Below, one piece after another: positions 17,199-25,757 of a stretch of 64,000 nt of DNA (position 1 is its first letter; each line of letters opens with the position of its first letter). The translations under genes were made by a program, and so were the position numbers. The notes under the pieces were generated by a model that saw nothing but the letters and a program-made list of their open reading frames with translations, was not told the DNA's origin and searched no databases. Source of the stretch: Streptomyces sp. ITFR-16. GTDB taxonomy: Bacteria > Actinomycetota > Actinomycetes > Streptomycetales > Streptomycetaceae. The stretch is from NCBI RefSeq assembly GCF_031844705.1, contig NZ_CP134609.1:62001-126000 (forward strand). Reading direction: 5' to 3'.

Positions 17199-17578
17199 CG
17201 TGGGCTCCTTCCACCGCGCCACCCCGGCCGGCAGGCAGGTGTGTGCGATCGCCTGGAATTCTTGCGGTCGGCTCATCATCACCGCGGCCCGTGAACCACC
17301 GGTAGGGCGCACAACGGCCGAACGGGGCGCTGCCCTCACGGCCACTACGCCGTGCGCGCCGGTTCGTACCGGCCGCCGCGCCGGACGGACACCGGCTGAG
17401 GTGGCGACATGGCCCGGTTCATGGTTCATGCCGGCCCGACGTCGATTTCATTCTTTCCGTTGAACAGGCCGTTCTTCCCTGGAGCGCCTCATTCCGCCGC
17501 TCGCATAGTGACAACGCCACGACGGCCGTGCGAGCGGCCGTCACCGAATTCCCGGCCCAGCGAAAGGCGAGAGAGACG
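17199..17578. other. Divergent intergenic region mfnB / EF-hand gene
   Basis: About 380 bases if mfnB starts at its TTG. It contains the alternative mfnB ATGs (17274-17279) and a 7-bp stem-loop GACGGCC-N8-GGCCGTC at 17521-17542. A CATAGT that could serve as a -10 for the EF-hand gene lies near 17504. No operator-like palindrome or further gene was recognised. Confidence 0.4.
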
Positions 17579-18112
17579 ATGCGGAACGAAGCGGTCAACC
17601 GGGTCAGGCTCGTATTCACCCTGTTCGACGCCGACGGCAACGGCGTCCTGGAATCCGACGACTTCACGCTCATGAGCAGCCGGGTCGCCGCGGCCGTTCC
17701 CGAGGCCGACGAGGCACGGAAACAGGCCATGCGCGCCGGCTTCACGCGCTACTGGAACACGCTCGTCGAGGAGCTCGACGCCAATGGCGACGGCCGGATC
17801 ACGTACGACGAGTACCAGGCGTGCGTGCTGTCCCCGGAGCGGTTCGGCGGGGCGGTCGACGCGTTCGCGGCCGGCTTCGCCCGCCTCGGTGACCTGGACG
17901 GCAGCGGTACCGTCACCCGGCCCGCGTTCATCGGCCTGATGCGAGGGGTCGGTTTCGACCTGCCGAACATCCACGCCCTCTTCGACGCCTTCGGGCCCGA
18001 TGACGACGACCGGGTCCGGGTGGACGTCTGGGAGGCCGAGATCAAGAACTTCTACGCCCCCGACAAGGGCGGCATCCCCGCGGACCTGCTGGCGGCCGCT
18101 CCGGCGGCCTGA
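17579..18112 (+). CDS. EF-hand calcium-binding protein (calerythrin-like)
   Basis: This 177-aa cytosolic protein has four EF-hand positions. Loop 1 is DADGNGVLESDD (17-28), loop 2 DANGDGRITYDE (67-78), loop 3 DLDGSGTVTRPA (105-116) and loop 4 a degenerate acidic loop (136-147). Loops 1 and 2 look fully competent for calcium. Loop 3 lacks the acidic residue at position 12 and loop 4 has lost spacing. The arrangement matches the calerythrin/CabD type common in Streptomyces. The ATG is preceded by GAGAGA. It is followed by a 16-bp terminator stem. Confidence 0.88.
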   Translation: MRNEAVNRVRLVFTLFDADGNGVLESDDFTLMSSRVAAAVPEADEARKQAMRAGFTRYWNTLVEELDANGDGRITYDEYQACVLSPERFGGAVDAFAAGFARLGDLDGSGTVTRPAFIGLMRGVGFDLPNIHALFDAFGPDDDDRVRVDVWEAEIKNFYAPDKGGIPADLLAAAPAA

Positions 18113-18159
18113 TCCCGCTGCGCGGACAGACCTGGGGCGATACTGGTCGTGACAGGCCT

Positions 18160-18200
18160 CCCCGCCGGGCCGGCCGTGGACGCGGGCCGGCCCGGCGGGG
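18160..18200 (+). terminator. 16-bp stem-loop terminator after the EF-hand gene
   Basis: CCCCGCCGGGCCGGCC (18160-18175) pairs perfectly with 18185-18200 around a 9-base loop. It begins 47 bases after the EF-hand stop and ends 42 bases before the GPP34 start. Confidence 0.75.
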
Positions 18201-18242
18201 ACGCAGACGCACCTTTGTCGATGTTCGCGAGGGGAGCCGTTC

Positions 18243-18851
18243 ATGACTACGGCGAGAGACCTGTTCATCATCGCCATGGATCCGAGCGCCGGGCACGCCG
18301 TGGGACAGGGTGACCTGTCGCTGGCGCTCGCGGGAGCCGAGCTGATCGATCTTCTCGGGGCGGGAGCGGTGACCCTGGACGGCGACCGCCTCGTGCCGGG
18401 CGGGCCGTCGGCGCAGGACGACCGGCTCCTGGACGAGGCCGCGGCGGGGCTGACCCGGCAGGAGCCGTACGAACGGGTCGAGGACTGGCTGTGGCGCCGG
18501 GGGCAGGACCTCTCCGCCGCGTACCAGAGCGCGCTGGAGGAGTCCGGTGACCTGACGCAGAAGCGGGGCGGGCGGTTGTCGTTCGGCGCGGAACGTGTGG
18601 AGACGGCGGACACACCCGCGCGCCGCCGGGCGGCCGGCCGCTGGGCGGAAGGGGAGCCCGTTCTGGTCGCCCTCGCCTCGGCCGTGGGCGTCGCCGACGA
18701 GCGCCCGGACGACGACGGAACCGGCCTCGGCGACGACGCGGTGACGGTCGTGGTGGCCGGTGTCCACGACGCGGTGATGGAGCTGGAGGCGGTACGCCAG
18801 CGACGGTCCATCGAGAACGCGGCGTTCGCCAACCTCTGGCGCGGTCCCTGA
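18243..18851 (+). CDS. GPP34 (GOLPH3-like) family phosphoprotein
   Basis: This 202-aa protein has the actinobacterial GPP34 pattern: an N-terminal LFIIAMDPSAGH, GQGDLSLALAGAELIDLL, and a C-terminal AGVHDAVMELEAVRQRRSIE. Members are related to yeast Vps74/GOLPH3; their bacterial role is not known, though a lipid-headgroup association has been proposed from the eukaryotic proteins. GAGGGGAG upstream supports the ATG. It is flanked by strong terminators on both sides, so it is a monocistronic unit. Confidence 0.85.
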   Translation: MTTARDLFIIAMDPSAGHAVGQGDLSLALAGAELIDLLGAGAVTLDGDRLVPGGPSAQDDRLLDEAAAGLTRQEPYERVEDWLWRRGQDLSAAYQSALEESGDLTQKRGGRLSFGAERVETADTPARRRAAGRWAEGEPVLVALASAVGVADERPDDDGTGLGDDAVTVVVAGVHDAVMELEAVRQRRSIENAAFANLWRGP

Positions 18852-18861
18852 GCGAACCCCG

Positions 18862-18901
18862 CTGAGGTGTGCCCCCGCCCCGGGCCGGGGGCACACCTCA
18901 G
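18862..18901. terminator. 16-bp stem-loop terminator after the GPP34 gene
   Basis: CTGAGGTGTGCCCCCG (18862-18877) pairs perfectly with 18886-18901 around an 8-base loop. It lies between convergent genes (GPP34 ends 18851, hypothetical gene ends 18955) and can serve both. Confidence 0.8.
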
Positions 18902-18954
18902 GGCCGGTGCTCACCCCGCCGAGAGCGGGATCGGCCCGGCGGTCACAGCACCAC

Positions 18955-19602
18955 TCAGCCCCACGTCTCGCCACTGACCCAGGTGGGGCCGAAGTGACGG
19001 GTGGCGACGGACGCCATCGCCGGCACGGGTCCGTCCGCCATCGCATGTTTGAAGGTGTGGACGACACACGTACGCACCGGATGTACCGGGCCGCCGCGCC
19101 TTCCGCCGTCGTGGGTGGACAGGGGTCGATTCTGCGGGTGTGCCAGAGCGAAGCAGGCCACCGTCGTGCGCTCGTCCTCGAAGTGGAAGTACTCGACGAT
19201 GGACCGGTTTCCGAAATCGAGACAGTCGAAGACGACAGCGACGTCTTCCCGCCCGTACGGTGCCCGCCGCAGAGCCGGCAATACGTCGAGCACGGCATCA
19301 CCGTGAGCCAGGAGCCTGGCCCGCTCGTACGAAGGGCCCCAGGGCGGTGGGGCATCGCCCGCTCCCTTCGGGCGTTCATCCGAGCTCAGCAGCGTGCCCA
19401 CGGCTGGGCGGTCCCACCGTGCCTGCCCGCTCACGCTGCCCCAGTTGAGACTCGCGTTGACGCACAGCTCCCCCGCGATCAACGCCCACGGTGTTCGGAC
19501 CACGCGCTCCCGCGCCAGCTCGATCACCAGGCGGCCGAAGGCCTCCCGCGGCAGCAGGTTCGGCTCGTCGGGCGCGATGAATGCGTCGGTCCAGATTCCC
19601 AT
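18955..19602 (-). CDS. Hypothetical protein
   Basis: This 215-aa soluble protein begins MGIWTDAFIAPDEPNLLPRE and has no motif, signal peptide or membrane segment that I recognise. Coding bias and length support a real gene. The ATG at 19602 lacks a clear Shine-Dalgarno; a small palindrome CTAC-TT-GTAG lies just upstream. It follows the metallo-hydrolase gene by 59 bases on the same strand and may be co-transcribed. No function is proposed. Confidence 0.6.
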   Translation of the reverse strand: MGIWTDAFIAPDEPNLLPREAFGRLVIELARERVVRTPWALIAGELCVNASLNWGSVSGQARWDRPAVGTLLSSDERPKGAGDAPPPWGPSYERARLLAHGDAVLDVLPALRRAPYGREDVAVVFDCLDFGNRSIVEYFHFEDERTTVACFALAHPQNRPLSTHDGGRRGGPVHPVRTCVVHTFKHAMADGPVPAMASVATRHFGPTWVSGETWG

Positions 19603-19661
19603 GGGCCTACTTGTAGCAACGTGAGTGCCCCGCGGGCCAACAGAATTCCGGCCGGCACGGT

Positions 19662-20576
19662 CTACCGCGTCGCAGAGGCCGCCCACCGCCCGAGGGTGAA
19701 CCTGCCGTTCTCCCGCCCGACTTCCACGGCGCCGGACCCACCGAAGTGGGCGGGGACGATCAACTCGCGTTCGTCGGCGGCGCGTTCGAGGATCCGGTAT
19801 CGGCTGGCCACCGCCTGGCCCGCGTCCAGGCAGAAACAGCTGTTGCAGGAGGGCTCGAGGATCTGCACCGGGCTGTGCAGGAGGTCGCCGACGAAGACCG
19901 CCCGGTCGTTTCCGGATGCGAGCCGCAGTACGGACGAGCCGGGGGTGTGGCCGGGGGCCGACTCCAGGGTGAGGTGTTCGTCGATGCGGTGGGTGCCTTC
20001 CCAGAGAGTGGCCAGACCGGCCCGGTGGACCGGGGCGATGCTGTCCTCGTAGATCAGCCGGTCGTCCTCCCTGTGGCCTTTCCCGTACGCGTTGTCCGGC
20101 CCGAAGTAGAAGTCGTCCGCGGCCGGGATGAGGTATTGGGCGTGGGGGAACGTGGGCTCCCAAGCCCCGTCAGCGCCGGTGGTGTTCCAGCCGACGTGAT
20201 CCCCGTGGACGTGCGTGTTGACGACGACGTCGACGTCCTCGGGCCGGGCTCCGGCCCGCGCCAGCCCCTCCAGGAAGTCGCCCTGCCAGTGGTGGAACTG
20301 CGGCGATCCGGGCCGCTCCCGCCCGTTCCCCACCCCGGTGTCGACCAGGACGGTGCGCCCGCCGCTGCGCAGCACCCAGGTCTGCAGCGCCACCACCGCC
20401 CTGTCGTCGCCGGGCTCCCAGTGGTCGGGCGCCAGCCGGCCTTCGTTGTCCTTCCACACCTCGGTGCCCGACTCCGGGATCAGGCCGCGTGCGGGCGCGA
20501 ACGCCCCCTGCCATTCGACGACCCGGATGACCTCGACGTCGCCCAGCACGATGCTCTGTGTGCTCTCGCTCTTCAT
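19662..20576 (-). CDS. Metallo-beta-lactamase-fold hydrolase
   Basis: This 304-aa MBL-fold hydrolase has the zinc signature THVHGDHVGW, followed by SAPGHTPGSSV, FVGDLLHSPVQ and VPAHFGG, the usual order for a binuclear metal site. LVDTGVGNGR is the preceding Asp-containing strand. The overall type resembles the AHL-lactonase-like group, but the substrate cannot be read from sequence. The ATG at 20576 lies seven bases after a -10-like TAGAGT and has no ribosome site, so it may be leaderless. It is divergent from an AraC regulator that probably controls it. Confidence 0.84.
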   Translation of the reverse strand: MKSESTQSIVLGDVEVIRVVEWQGAFAPARGLIPESGTEVWKDNEGRLAPDHWEPGDDRAVVALQTWVLRSGGRTVLVDTGVGNGRERPGSPQFHHWQGDFLEGLARAGARPEDVDVVVNTHVHGDHVGWNTTGADGAWEPTFPHAQYLIPAADDFYFGPDNAYGKGHREDDRLIYEDSIAPVHRAGLATLWEGTHRIDEHLTLESAPGHTPGSSVLRLASGNDRAVFVGDLLHSPVQILEPSCNSCFCLDAGQAVASRYRILERAADERELIVPAHFGGSGAVEVGRENGRFTLGRWAASATR

Positions 20577-20626
20577 GTCATCGACTCTAGGAGGGGTGGA
20601 TGAGCCTCTCAATGCGTGTTCTGCTC

Positions 20627-20670
20627 ATGCGGATACGCATACGTCTCACGGCTGATGGTGTGGGTATCCT
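20627..20670. promoter_or_regulatory. AraC / metallo-hydrolase divergent promoter region
   Basis: ATGCG-GATA-CGCAT (20627-20640) is a perfect 5-base inverted repeat. On the plus strand TATCCT (20665-20670) is followed by six bases and the araC ATG, a leaderless arrangement. On the minus strand TAGAGT (20589-20584) lies seven bases from the hydrolase ATG. Confidence 0.45.
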
Positions 20671-20676
20671 CGGCCG

Positions 20677-21612
20677 ATGGATGTGGTGAGCGACGCGGTC
20701 TCGGCCGTACGGATCGGGAAGCCCTCCTCGAACCGGGTCCGGGTGGGCGGCAGTTGGTGCGCACGGCTCGCCCCGTACGACGGAGCGGGCTTCCATGTGG
20801 TGCTGGAGGGCGGCTGCTGGCTGCTGCCCGACGGCGGTTCGCCTGTCTCGCTGGGGACGGGCGATGTGGTGCTGCTGCCGCACGGCACGGGACACGTCAT
20901 CGCCGACGCACCCGCCGACGCGGCGACCGTGCGGCGCGCGGTGTCGTTCGAGCGGTGGCTTGACGGCAGGGTGCCGGACCGGCAGCCTGCCGCCGCCTCC
21001 GCCTCCCGCGAGGTGCAGATGCTGTGCGGCAAGTACCGGCTCGACCGCAGTCGCATGCACCCGCTCATGGCGGAGCTGCCGCAGGTCGTTCATCTGCCGA
21101 ACCGTGTGGGCGCCCATCCCGAACTGCGGGCCGCCGTGGACCTGCTGGGCCATGAACTCGTCACGCAGGGCCCCGGCTCCTGTCTCGCGGTGCCCAGTCT
21201 TCTCGACCTCCTCCTCGTCTATATGGTCCGCTCCTGGGCGGCGCAGGGCGCGGGCGGCACCTGGTCGACCGTCCTGGGCGATCCCGTGGCGTCCGCCGCC
21301 CTGCGCGCGCTGCACTCCGACCCGGCCGCCCCGTGGACCAACGACCGCCTGGCCGCCGAGGCGGGAGTGTCCCGGGCCACCCTGGCCCGCCGCTTCACCG
21401 CCCTGGTCGGCCGGCCGCCGATTGCGTACCTGACCTGGTGGCGCCTCACCTTCGCCGCCACGCTGCTGCGCGACACCCCGGACCCGCTGGCCGCCGTGGC
21501 CCGGCGCGTCGGCTACGGCACGCCGTACGCCTTCTCGCACGCCTTCAGCCGGGAATTCGGTACGACACCGGGACAGTACCGGGCGGAGGCGGCGGGGCGG
21601 GCGGCGGAGTGA
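20677..21612 (+). CDS. AraC-family transcriptional regulator (cupin N-terminus)
   Basis: This 311-aa regulator has an N-terminal cupin-type sensor (FHVVLEGGCWLLPDG, GDVVLLPHGTGHVI) and a C-terminal double helix-turn-helix. The latter shows RLAAEAGVSRATLARRFTAL, the linker GRPPIAYLTWWRL, and VARRVGYGTPYAFSHAFSRE ending in FGTTPGQYR. This is the common CupinSensor-AraC layout. It is probably an activator or repressor of the divergent MBL-fold hydrolase. The ATG is six bases from TATCCT, compatible with a leaderless transcript. Confidence 0.87.
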   Translation: MDVVSDAVSAVRIGKPSSNRVRVGGSWCARLAPYDGAGFHVVLEGGCWLLPDGGSPVSLGTGDVVLLPHGTGHVIADAPADAATVRRAVSFERWLDGRVPDRQPAAASASREVQMLCGKYRLDRSRMHPLMAELPQVVHLPNRVGAHPELRAAVDLLGHELVTQGPGSCLAVPSLLDLLLVYMVRSWAAQGAGGTWSTVLGDPVASAALRALHSDPAAPWTNDRLAAEAGVSRATLARRFTALVGRPPIAYLTWWRLTFAATLLRDTPDPLAAVARRVGYGTPYAFSHAFSREFGTTPGQYRAEAAGRAAE

Positions 21613-21673
21613 ACTCCCGGCCGCTGCGGATGCGGTGACCGGCCGCCCGGCGTTGTCAGAGGCGGCTGACACG

Positions 21674-23833
21674 ATGATCCCCATGGAACTCGCACACTCG
21701 CTCGACGGCCTGGACGCACACCCCTGGGCATCGTTCTCCCACGCCTACGGGAGCGCGGAGGATCTTCCCGGCCTGCTGCGGGCCCTCGCCGGTACGGACG
21801 CGGAGGCCGCCGAGGAGGCGCTCTCGGAGCTGCACGGGAGCGTGCTGCATCAGGGAACGGTCTACTCCGCCAGCGCGGAAGTGGTGCCGTTCCTGGTCGG
21901 CATGGCGGCGAGCGGGCACCGTACGGCAGACCTTCTGATGCTCCTCGGCGGCTTGGCCGAGAGCGAGGACGAGTACGGCGTCGCGCCCGGCTCGGTCCGC
22001 GGGGCCGTGGCGGACCGGCTCACCCTGTTGCTGCCCCTGCTGGCCGCGCCCGAGCCCGATGTGCGGCGCACCGCTGCCTGGGCGGTGTCCCGTACCGGGG
22101 CGGCGGCGCTCGTGCTCCCGGCTCTCCGGGCGCGCTGGGAGGGGGAATCCATGTCCGCCCCTCGCGCCGAGGTGCTGGCCGGCATCAGCAGGCTCGATCC
22201 CCGGGCCGGGGTCGTGGTGGCCACTGCCGCCCTTGCGCCTTCCCAGGCGGCCGAGGTGCGCATGGCGGCTGTCTTCGCCCACCTCGACGCGGACGCTCCC
22301 TGGACCGAGACCCTGCACACGGCGATGCTGTCCCTGCTGCCCGCGGACCCTCTCGGCTCCGCCTTCGACCACGAACGCGGGGAGCCACTGGCGGCCGTCG
22401 TGGCGGCCCTCCTGGACCGGGGCCGCCGCCCTGACCGCGAGGCCGCGTTCGCCCTGGTCGATGCCGCCCTGCACGACGAGCGGGCCGCCGTACGGGCCGA
22501 AGCCCTCTGGGCCGCCGACCGGGCGTGCATGCTCTCCCGCAGTGCCGCGCCACGGCTGATGGAGAGCCTGCGCGCGGCCGCCGTCGACGAGAGTGCGGTG
22601 ATCGCCATGTCCTCTCTTCTCGGCCGGCTGGGCCGCGTCGCCGCACCCGCCTCGGACGTCCTCGCCCCGCTCGCCGGGCGCAACCCTGACGAGGACGACG
22701 ACCATGCGGACCGGGCCCTGGCCGCGCTCGTGCTCGTCGCCCCCGAGCAGGCGGCCCCGCTCCTGGCTGCGGGCCTCGGACGGCGGCCTCGTGCCCTCGC
22801 CGCAGTCGCCGGATTCCGGAGCCCTGCCGCCTTCGCCCTCCCCTGCGACGCGGCCCTCCTCGACGCGGTCCGGGACCGTCTGTCGCGGCCCGAGAGCCTC
22901 AGCGGCAACGAGCCGTGGCAGCTCACCCACCTGCTGTCCGCGTGGGGCGCCGACGCCGCCGCGGCACTGCCCGAACTCCGCGCGGCACTCCCCCACCATC
23001 CGGACCGGGTCGCCCCGGCCATCGCTTCCGTGGCCGCCGGCTGCGGCCAGGACGAGCGCGCGCGGGCTGTCGGCTCGCTCCGGGCGGCGGCGGAGCGGGG
23101 GGTCCTCGCTGCGGCCAGGGCCCTGTACGACCTCGAAGGCGAGGCCGCGCCCCTGGTCCGCTGCCTCGAACGCGAACTCGCCGGCGCCGGTGATGTGAGG
23201 GACGCCGCCGTGACGGCCGGCGTCCTCGGCCCCCGAGGAGCGGCCCTCGTGCCGGCCCTGCGCGAGGCGCTGCGCCGCACCGGCGACGCCACCACGCCCG
23301 CGCTGGACCGGGACACGGCCGTCGCCGAGGCGTTGTGGCGCATCACGGGGAACGCGGAGGAGGCGGTCGCCGTGCTGGACTCGGTCTTCGCGCGCGCAGA
23401 ACGGAGCGCGTGGTCGCGGTGGTCGGTGGTGCGGGCCGCCCGTGCGACGGCGCTGCTCGGCCCCGCGGGGCGTCCGCTCCGGCCCCGGCTCGAGGCCGCC
23501 CTCGCCTCTCCGACGCAGGCGCCGGCCGCCGTGACCGCGCTCGCGGCCGTGGCGGAACCCGCTTCTTCGGACCGTGTCGCGCTCGCCGCGACCGTGTTGC
23601 GGGCGGCGGAGTCGGACGCCGACCCGGAGGGGGCCTGTGAGGCGTGGGAAGCCCTGGGTGCCGAGGCCATGACGGAGGACCATCTGCGCCGCCTGGTGGC
23701 GCTCGCCGATGGCGACGCCCGGGTGGTCCGCTCCGGTGTCGAGGACCGCATCATCCACCAGGACGAGGCTTTCCGGGAACGCGCGGGGGCGCTGCTCCGC
23801 GCCTTCTCCGGCTCCGCGCCGACCGGTCCGTAG
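21674..23833 (+). CDS. Large HEAT-repeat protein
   Basis: This protein of about 719 aa is composed almost entirely of alpha-helical repeats of the HEAT/PBS-lyase type, for example LLAAPEPDVRRTAAWAVSR and DERAAVRAEALWAADRA. No catalytic domain, signal peptide or membrane segment is visible. Such proteins usually act as scaffolds. The start is uncertain: ATG 21674 and ATG 21683 are both possible, neither with a strong ribosome site. The N-terminal DAHPWASFSHAYGSAEDLP segment recurs in Streptomyces HEAT proteins. It lies 62 bases after the AraC gene. Confidence 0.75.
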   Translation: MIPMELAHSLDGLDAHPWASFSHAYGSAEDLPGLLRALAGTDAEAAEEALSELHGSVLHQGTVYSASAEVVPFLVGMAASGHRTADLLMLLGGLAESEDEYGVAPGSVRGAVADRLTLLLPLLAAPEPDVRRTAAWAVSRTGAAALVLPALRARWEGESMSAPRAEVLAGISRLDPRAGVVVATAALAPSQAAEVRMAAVFAHLDADAPWTETLHTAMLSLLPADPLGSAFDHERGEPLAAVVAALLDRGRRPDREAAFALVDAALHDERAAVRAEALWAADRACMLSRSAAPRLMESLRAAAVDESAVIAMSSLLGRLGRVAAPASDVLAPLAGRNPDEDDDHADRALAALVLVAPEQAAPLLAAGLGRRPRALAAVAGFRSPAAFALPCDAALLDAVRDRLSRPESLSGNEPWQLTHLLSAWGADAAAALPELRAALPHHPDRVAPAIASVAAGCGQDERARAVGSLRAAAERGVLAAARALYDLEGEAAPLVRCLERELAGAGDVRDAAVTAGVLGPRGAALVPALREALRRTGDATTPALDRDTAVAEALWRITGNAEEAVAVLDSVFARAERSAWSRWSVVRAARATALLGPAGRPLRPRLEAALASPTQAPAAVTALAAVAEPASSDRVALAATVLRAAESDADPEGACEAWEALGAEAMTEDHLRRLVALADGDARVVRSGVEDRIIHQDEAFRERAGALLRAFSGSAPTGP

Positions 23834-23871
23834 CCCGGTGAGCGTGAGCCGTCGGCCGGGTTGCGCGCCGG

Positions 23872-24729
23872 TCAGTACTTCTCGGTGAAGGGGAGGAGCA
23901 GTGCGGCGGTCCCCGCCGGATCCTCCAGGATGGGGGTGTGCCCGGAGCCGGCCAGCAACTCGACCTCGGCGCCGGGGACATCACGGTAGTCGGCCGCCGA
24001 CGAGGGCCGCCATCTGCGGTCCTGGTCGCCGAAGATCACGTGCAGCGGCTTGCCCACGGCCTTCAGCCGGTCGGGGAGCGCACGTGCGGTCAGATAGGCG
24101 ATGGATGCCTGCATGGCCGCCGAGATCGCGCCGAGGCTCATGCCCCGCAGCTCGTCGACGAGTTCTTGCGGCAGCTCGAATCCGGTGCGGAAGCCGGGGC
24201 TCGCGAACGCGCGGATCTGCTCGTCGGTGGGGGGCCACTGCGCGGGGTCGAAGGTGGCGGTCCCCGGTGCGATGAAGGCGTCCATGCCCGGCCCGGTATT
24301 GATGAGCGCGAGCGCACGGACCAGGTCGGGGCGTTGCTCGGCGAGAGCGGTGCCGGCATAGCCGCCGCTGGAGTGGCCGACGACCACGGCGTGCTCGACG
24401 CCGAGCCGGTCGAGGACGGAGCCGAATCTCCGCCCCAGTTCCGGGATCGTGTAGTCGCCGTCGACCGGTTCGGCCGAGCGGCCGTGGCCCGGCAGGTCCA
24501 TCCTGATCACGCGATGACGCGCGGTCAGCAGGGGAACGAGCGCGTCCCACGAACGGCCCGTGGCGGCGGATCCGTGGATGAGCAGGAGCGCGGGCGCGGC
24601 GCGCGGACCGTCCTGGCGCACGTAGATGTCGCCGTATTGCATGGAGAGGACCGTGTCCTCGGAGGATCCGTCGCCGTCGGTCGTGCCCGGATGCGAGTGC
24701 GAGTGCGTGTGCGTGTTGGGAGACGTCAT
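23872..24729 (-). CDS. Alpha/beta-fold hydrolase
   Basis: This 285-aa serine hydrolase has LLIHGSAATGRSWD as oxyanion-hole region, LPGHGRS, the nucleophile elbow GHSSGGYAG, an Asp in VIFGDQDRRW and the catalytic His in LAGSGHTPILEDP. A His-rich N-terminal stretch (HTHSHSHP) follows the start. The reaction is unknown; esterase or lactonase activity is possible. The ATG at 24729 lacks a clear ribosome site. It is divergent from an AraC-type regulator, with a tandem direct repeat in the gap, and may be its target. Confidence 0.82.
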   Translation of the reverse strand: MTSPNTHTHSHSHPGTTDGDGSSEDTVLSMQYGDIYVRQDGPRAAPALLLIHGSAATGRSWDALVPLLTARHRVIRMDLPGHGRSAEPVDGDYTIPELGRRFGSVLDRLGVEHAVVVGHSSGGYAGTALAEQRPDLVRALALINTGPGMDAFIAPGTATFDPAQWPPTDEQIRAFASPGFRTGFELPQELVDELRGMSLGAISAAMQASIAYLTARALPDRLKAVGKPLHVIFGDQDRRWRPSSAADYRDVPGAEVELLAGSGHTPILEDPAGTAALLLPFTEKY

Positions 24730-24772
24730 GGGGCCAGCGTCGCCGCCTGTGGGGGTCGACGGCTTGGACGAA

Positions 24773-24810
24773 TGTTCCCTCGTCTGTTCCCTCGTCGGCC
24801 CGCGTAGCAT
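24773..24810 (+). promoter_or_regulatory. Tandem 12-bp direct repeat upstream of the araC gene
   Basis: TGTTCCCTCGTC occurs twice in direct succession (24773-24784 and 24785-24796). A -10-like TAGCAT follows at 24805-24810, then six bases and the araC ATG. AraC proteins typically bind direct repeats, so this is a candidate autoregulatory operator overlapping the -35 region. Confidence 0.55.
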
Positions 24811-24816
24811 GTGGGC

Positions 24817-25713
24817 ATGGGGTTCCCCACAGGTGAACGTGACGATTCCGCCGCGTGGGACGTCGCCCGTCCCCGGCACCCCGGCCGGGTGCCCGGTGTC
24901 GACATGGCCGGATTCCGCGTCCCCCGCACGCCCCTCGACGGCCTGCGGGTGGTGCCGCACCCGGATGTGATGCTGATCGTGGAGTTCGGGTCGAGCCCGC
25001 CCACTGTGGCGGACGGCGCCGGGCGCAACTATCGGGGAAGTCTCGTCGCCGGCCCTGGCTTCGGCTCGGGCGGCGGGGTACGGGCGTGGGGCGGCGAACA
25101 CGTCGAGTGCGTGCAGGTACGCCTGTCCCCGGTGATCGCCGGCGCGGTTCTGGGCGCCGGTCCGGCAGACCTGGCCGGTTCCCCGGCGTCCCTCGACGAC
25201 GTCTGGGGCAGGGAGGCCGCACGGATCCGTGAACAGCTGGCCGCGATCCCCTCGTGGGAGGACCGCTTCACGCTCATGGAGGCGTTGCTCGTCCGCCGGC
25301 TGCGGGAACGGGCGCCGGTGGAACCGGCGGTGGCCTGGGCCTGGAACCGTATCGCCGTCAGCAGGGGCCTCGTCCGGATCGAGGATGTGGCGGTGGACCT
25401 GGGGTGGAGTCGCAAGCGCCTGTGGTCCCGGTTCCGGTCCCACCTGGGCATCGCGCCGAAGAGCGCCGCGAAACTGGTCCGCTTCGACCACGCCGTGCAC
25501 CGTCTGATCGTCGGTGAGGGCGCGGCCCGGGTGGCGGCGGACGGCGGCTACTACGACCAGCCCCATCTGCATCGGGACATCGCGGCGTTCACCGGCGCCA
25601 CCCCGGTGAGCGTGCTGAGCGAACCGTTCCTGAGGGTGGACCGCCGTGCGTGGCCTGGCAAGGCCCGCCCGGCCACGGGTGAGCGCGGCGGCCGTCCGTA
25701 CGACGGCGGTTGA
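24817..25713 (+). CDS. AraC-family transcriptional regulator
   Basis: This 298-aa regulator has an uncharacterised N-terminal half and a C-terminal AraC domain (RIEDVAVDLGWSRKRLWSRF; AARVAADGGYYDQPHLHRDI; FTGATPVSVL). The ATG at 24817 lies six bases after TAGCAT, which suggests leaderless translation; a GTG at 24811 is the alternative. It is divergent from the alpha/beta hydrolase. The DNA-binding half is clear; the effector is unknown. Confidence 0.83.
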   Translation: MGFPTGERDDSAAWDVARPRHPGRVPGVDMAGFRVPRTPLDGLRVVPHPDVMLIVEFGSSPPTVADGAGRNYRGSLVAGPGFGSGGGVRAWGGEHVECVQVRLSPVIAGAVLGAGPADLAGSPASLDDVWGREAARIREQLAAIPSWEDRFTLMEALLVRRLRERAPVEPAVAWAWNRIAVSRGLVRIEDVAVDLGWSRKRLWSRFRSHLGIAPKSAAKLVRFDHAVHRLIVGEGAARVAADGGYYDQPHLHRDIAAFTGATPVSVLSEPFLRVDRRAWPGKARPATGERGGRPYDGG

Positions 25714-25757
25714 ATCCGCACCGCGGCGGCTGAAGCAGCCGGTGCCCACTCACCGCG

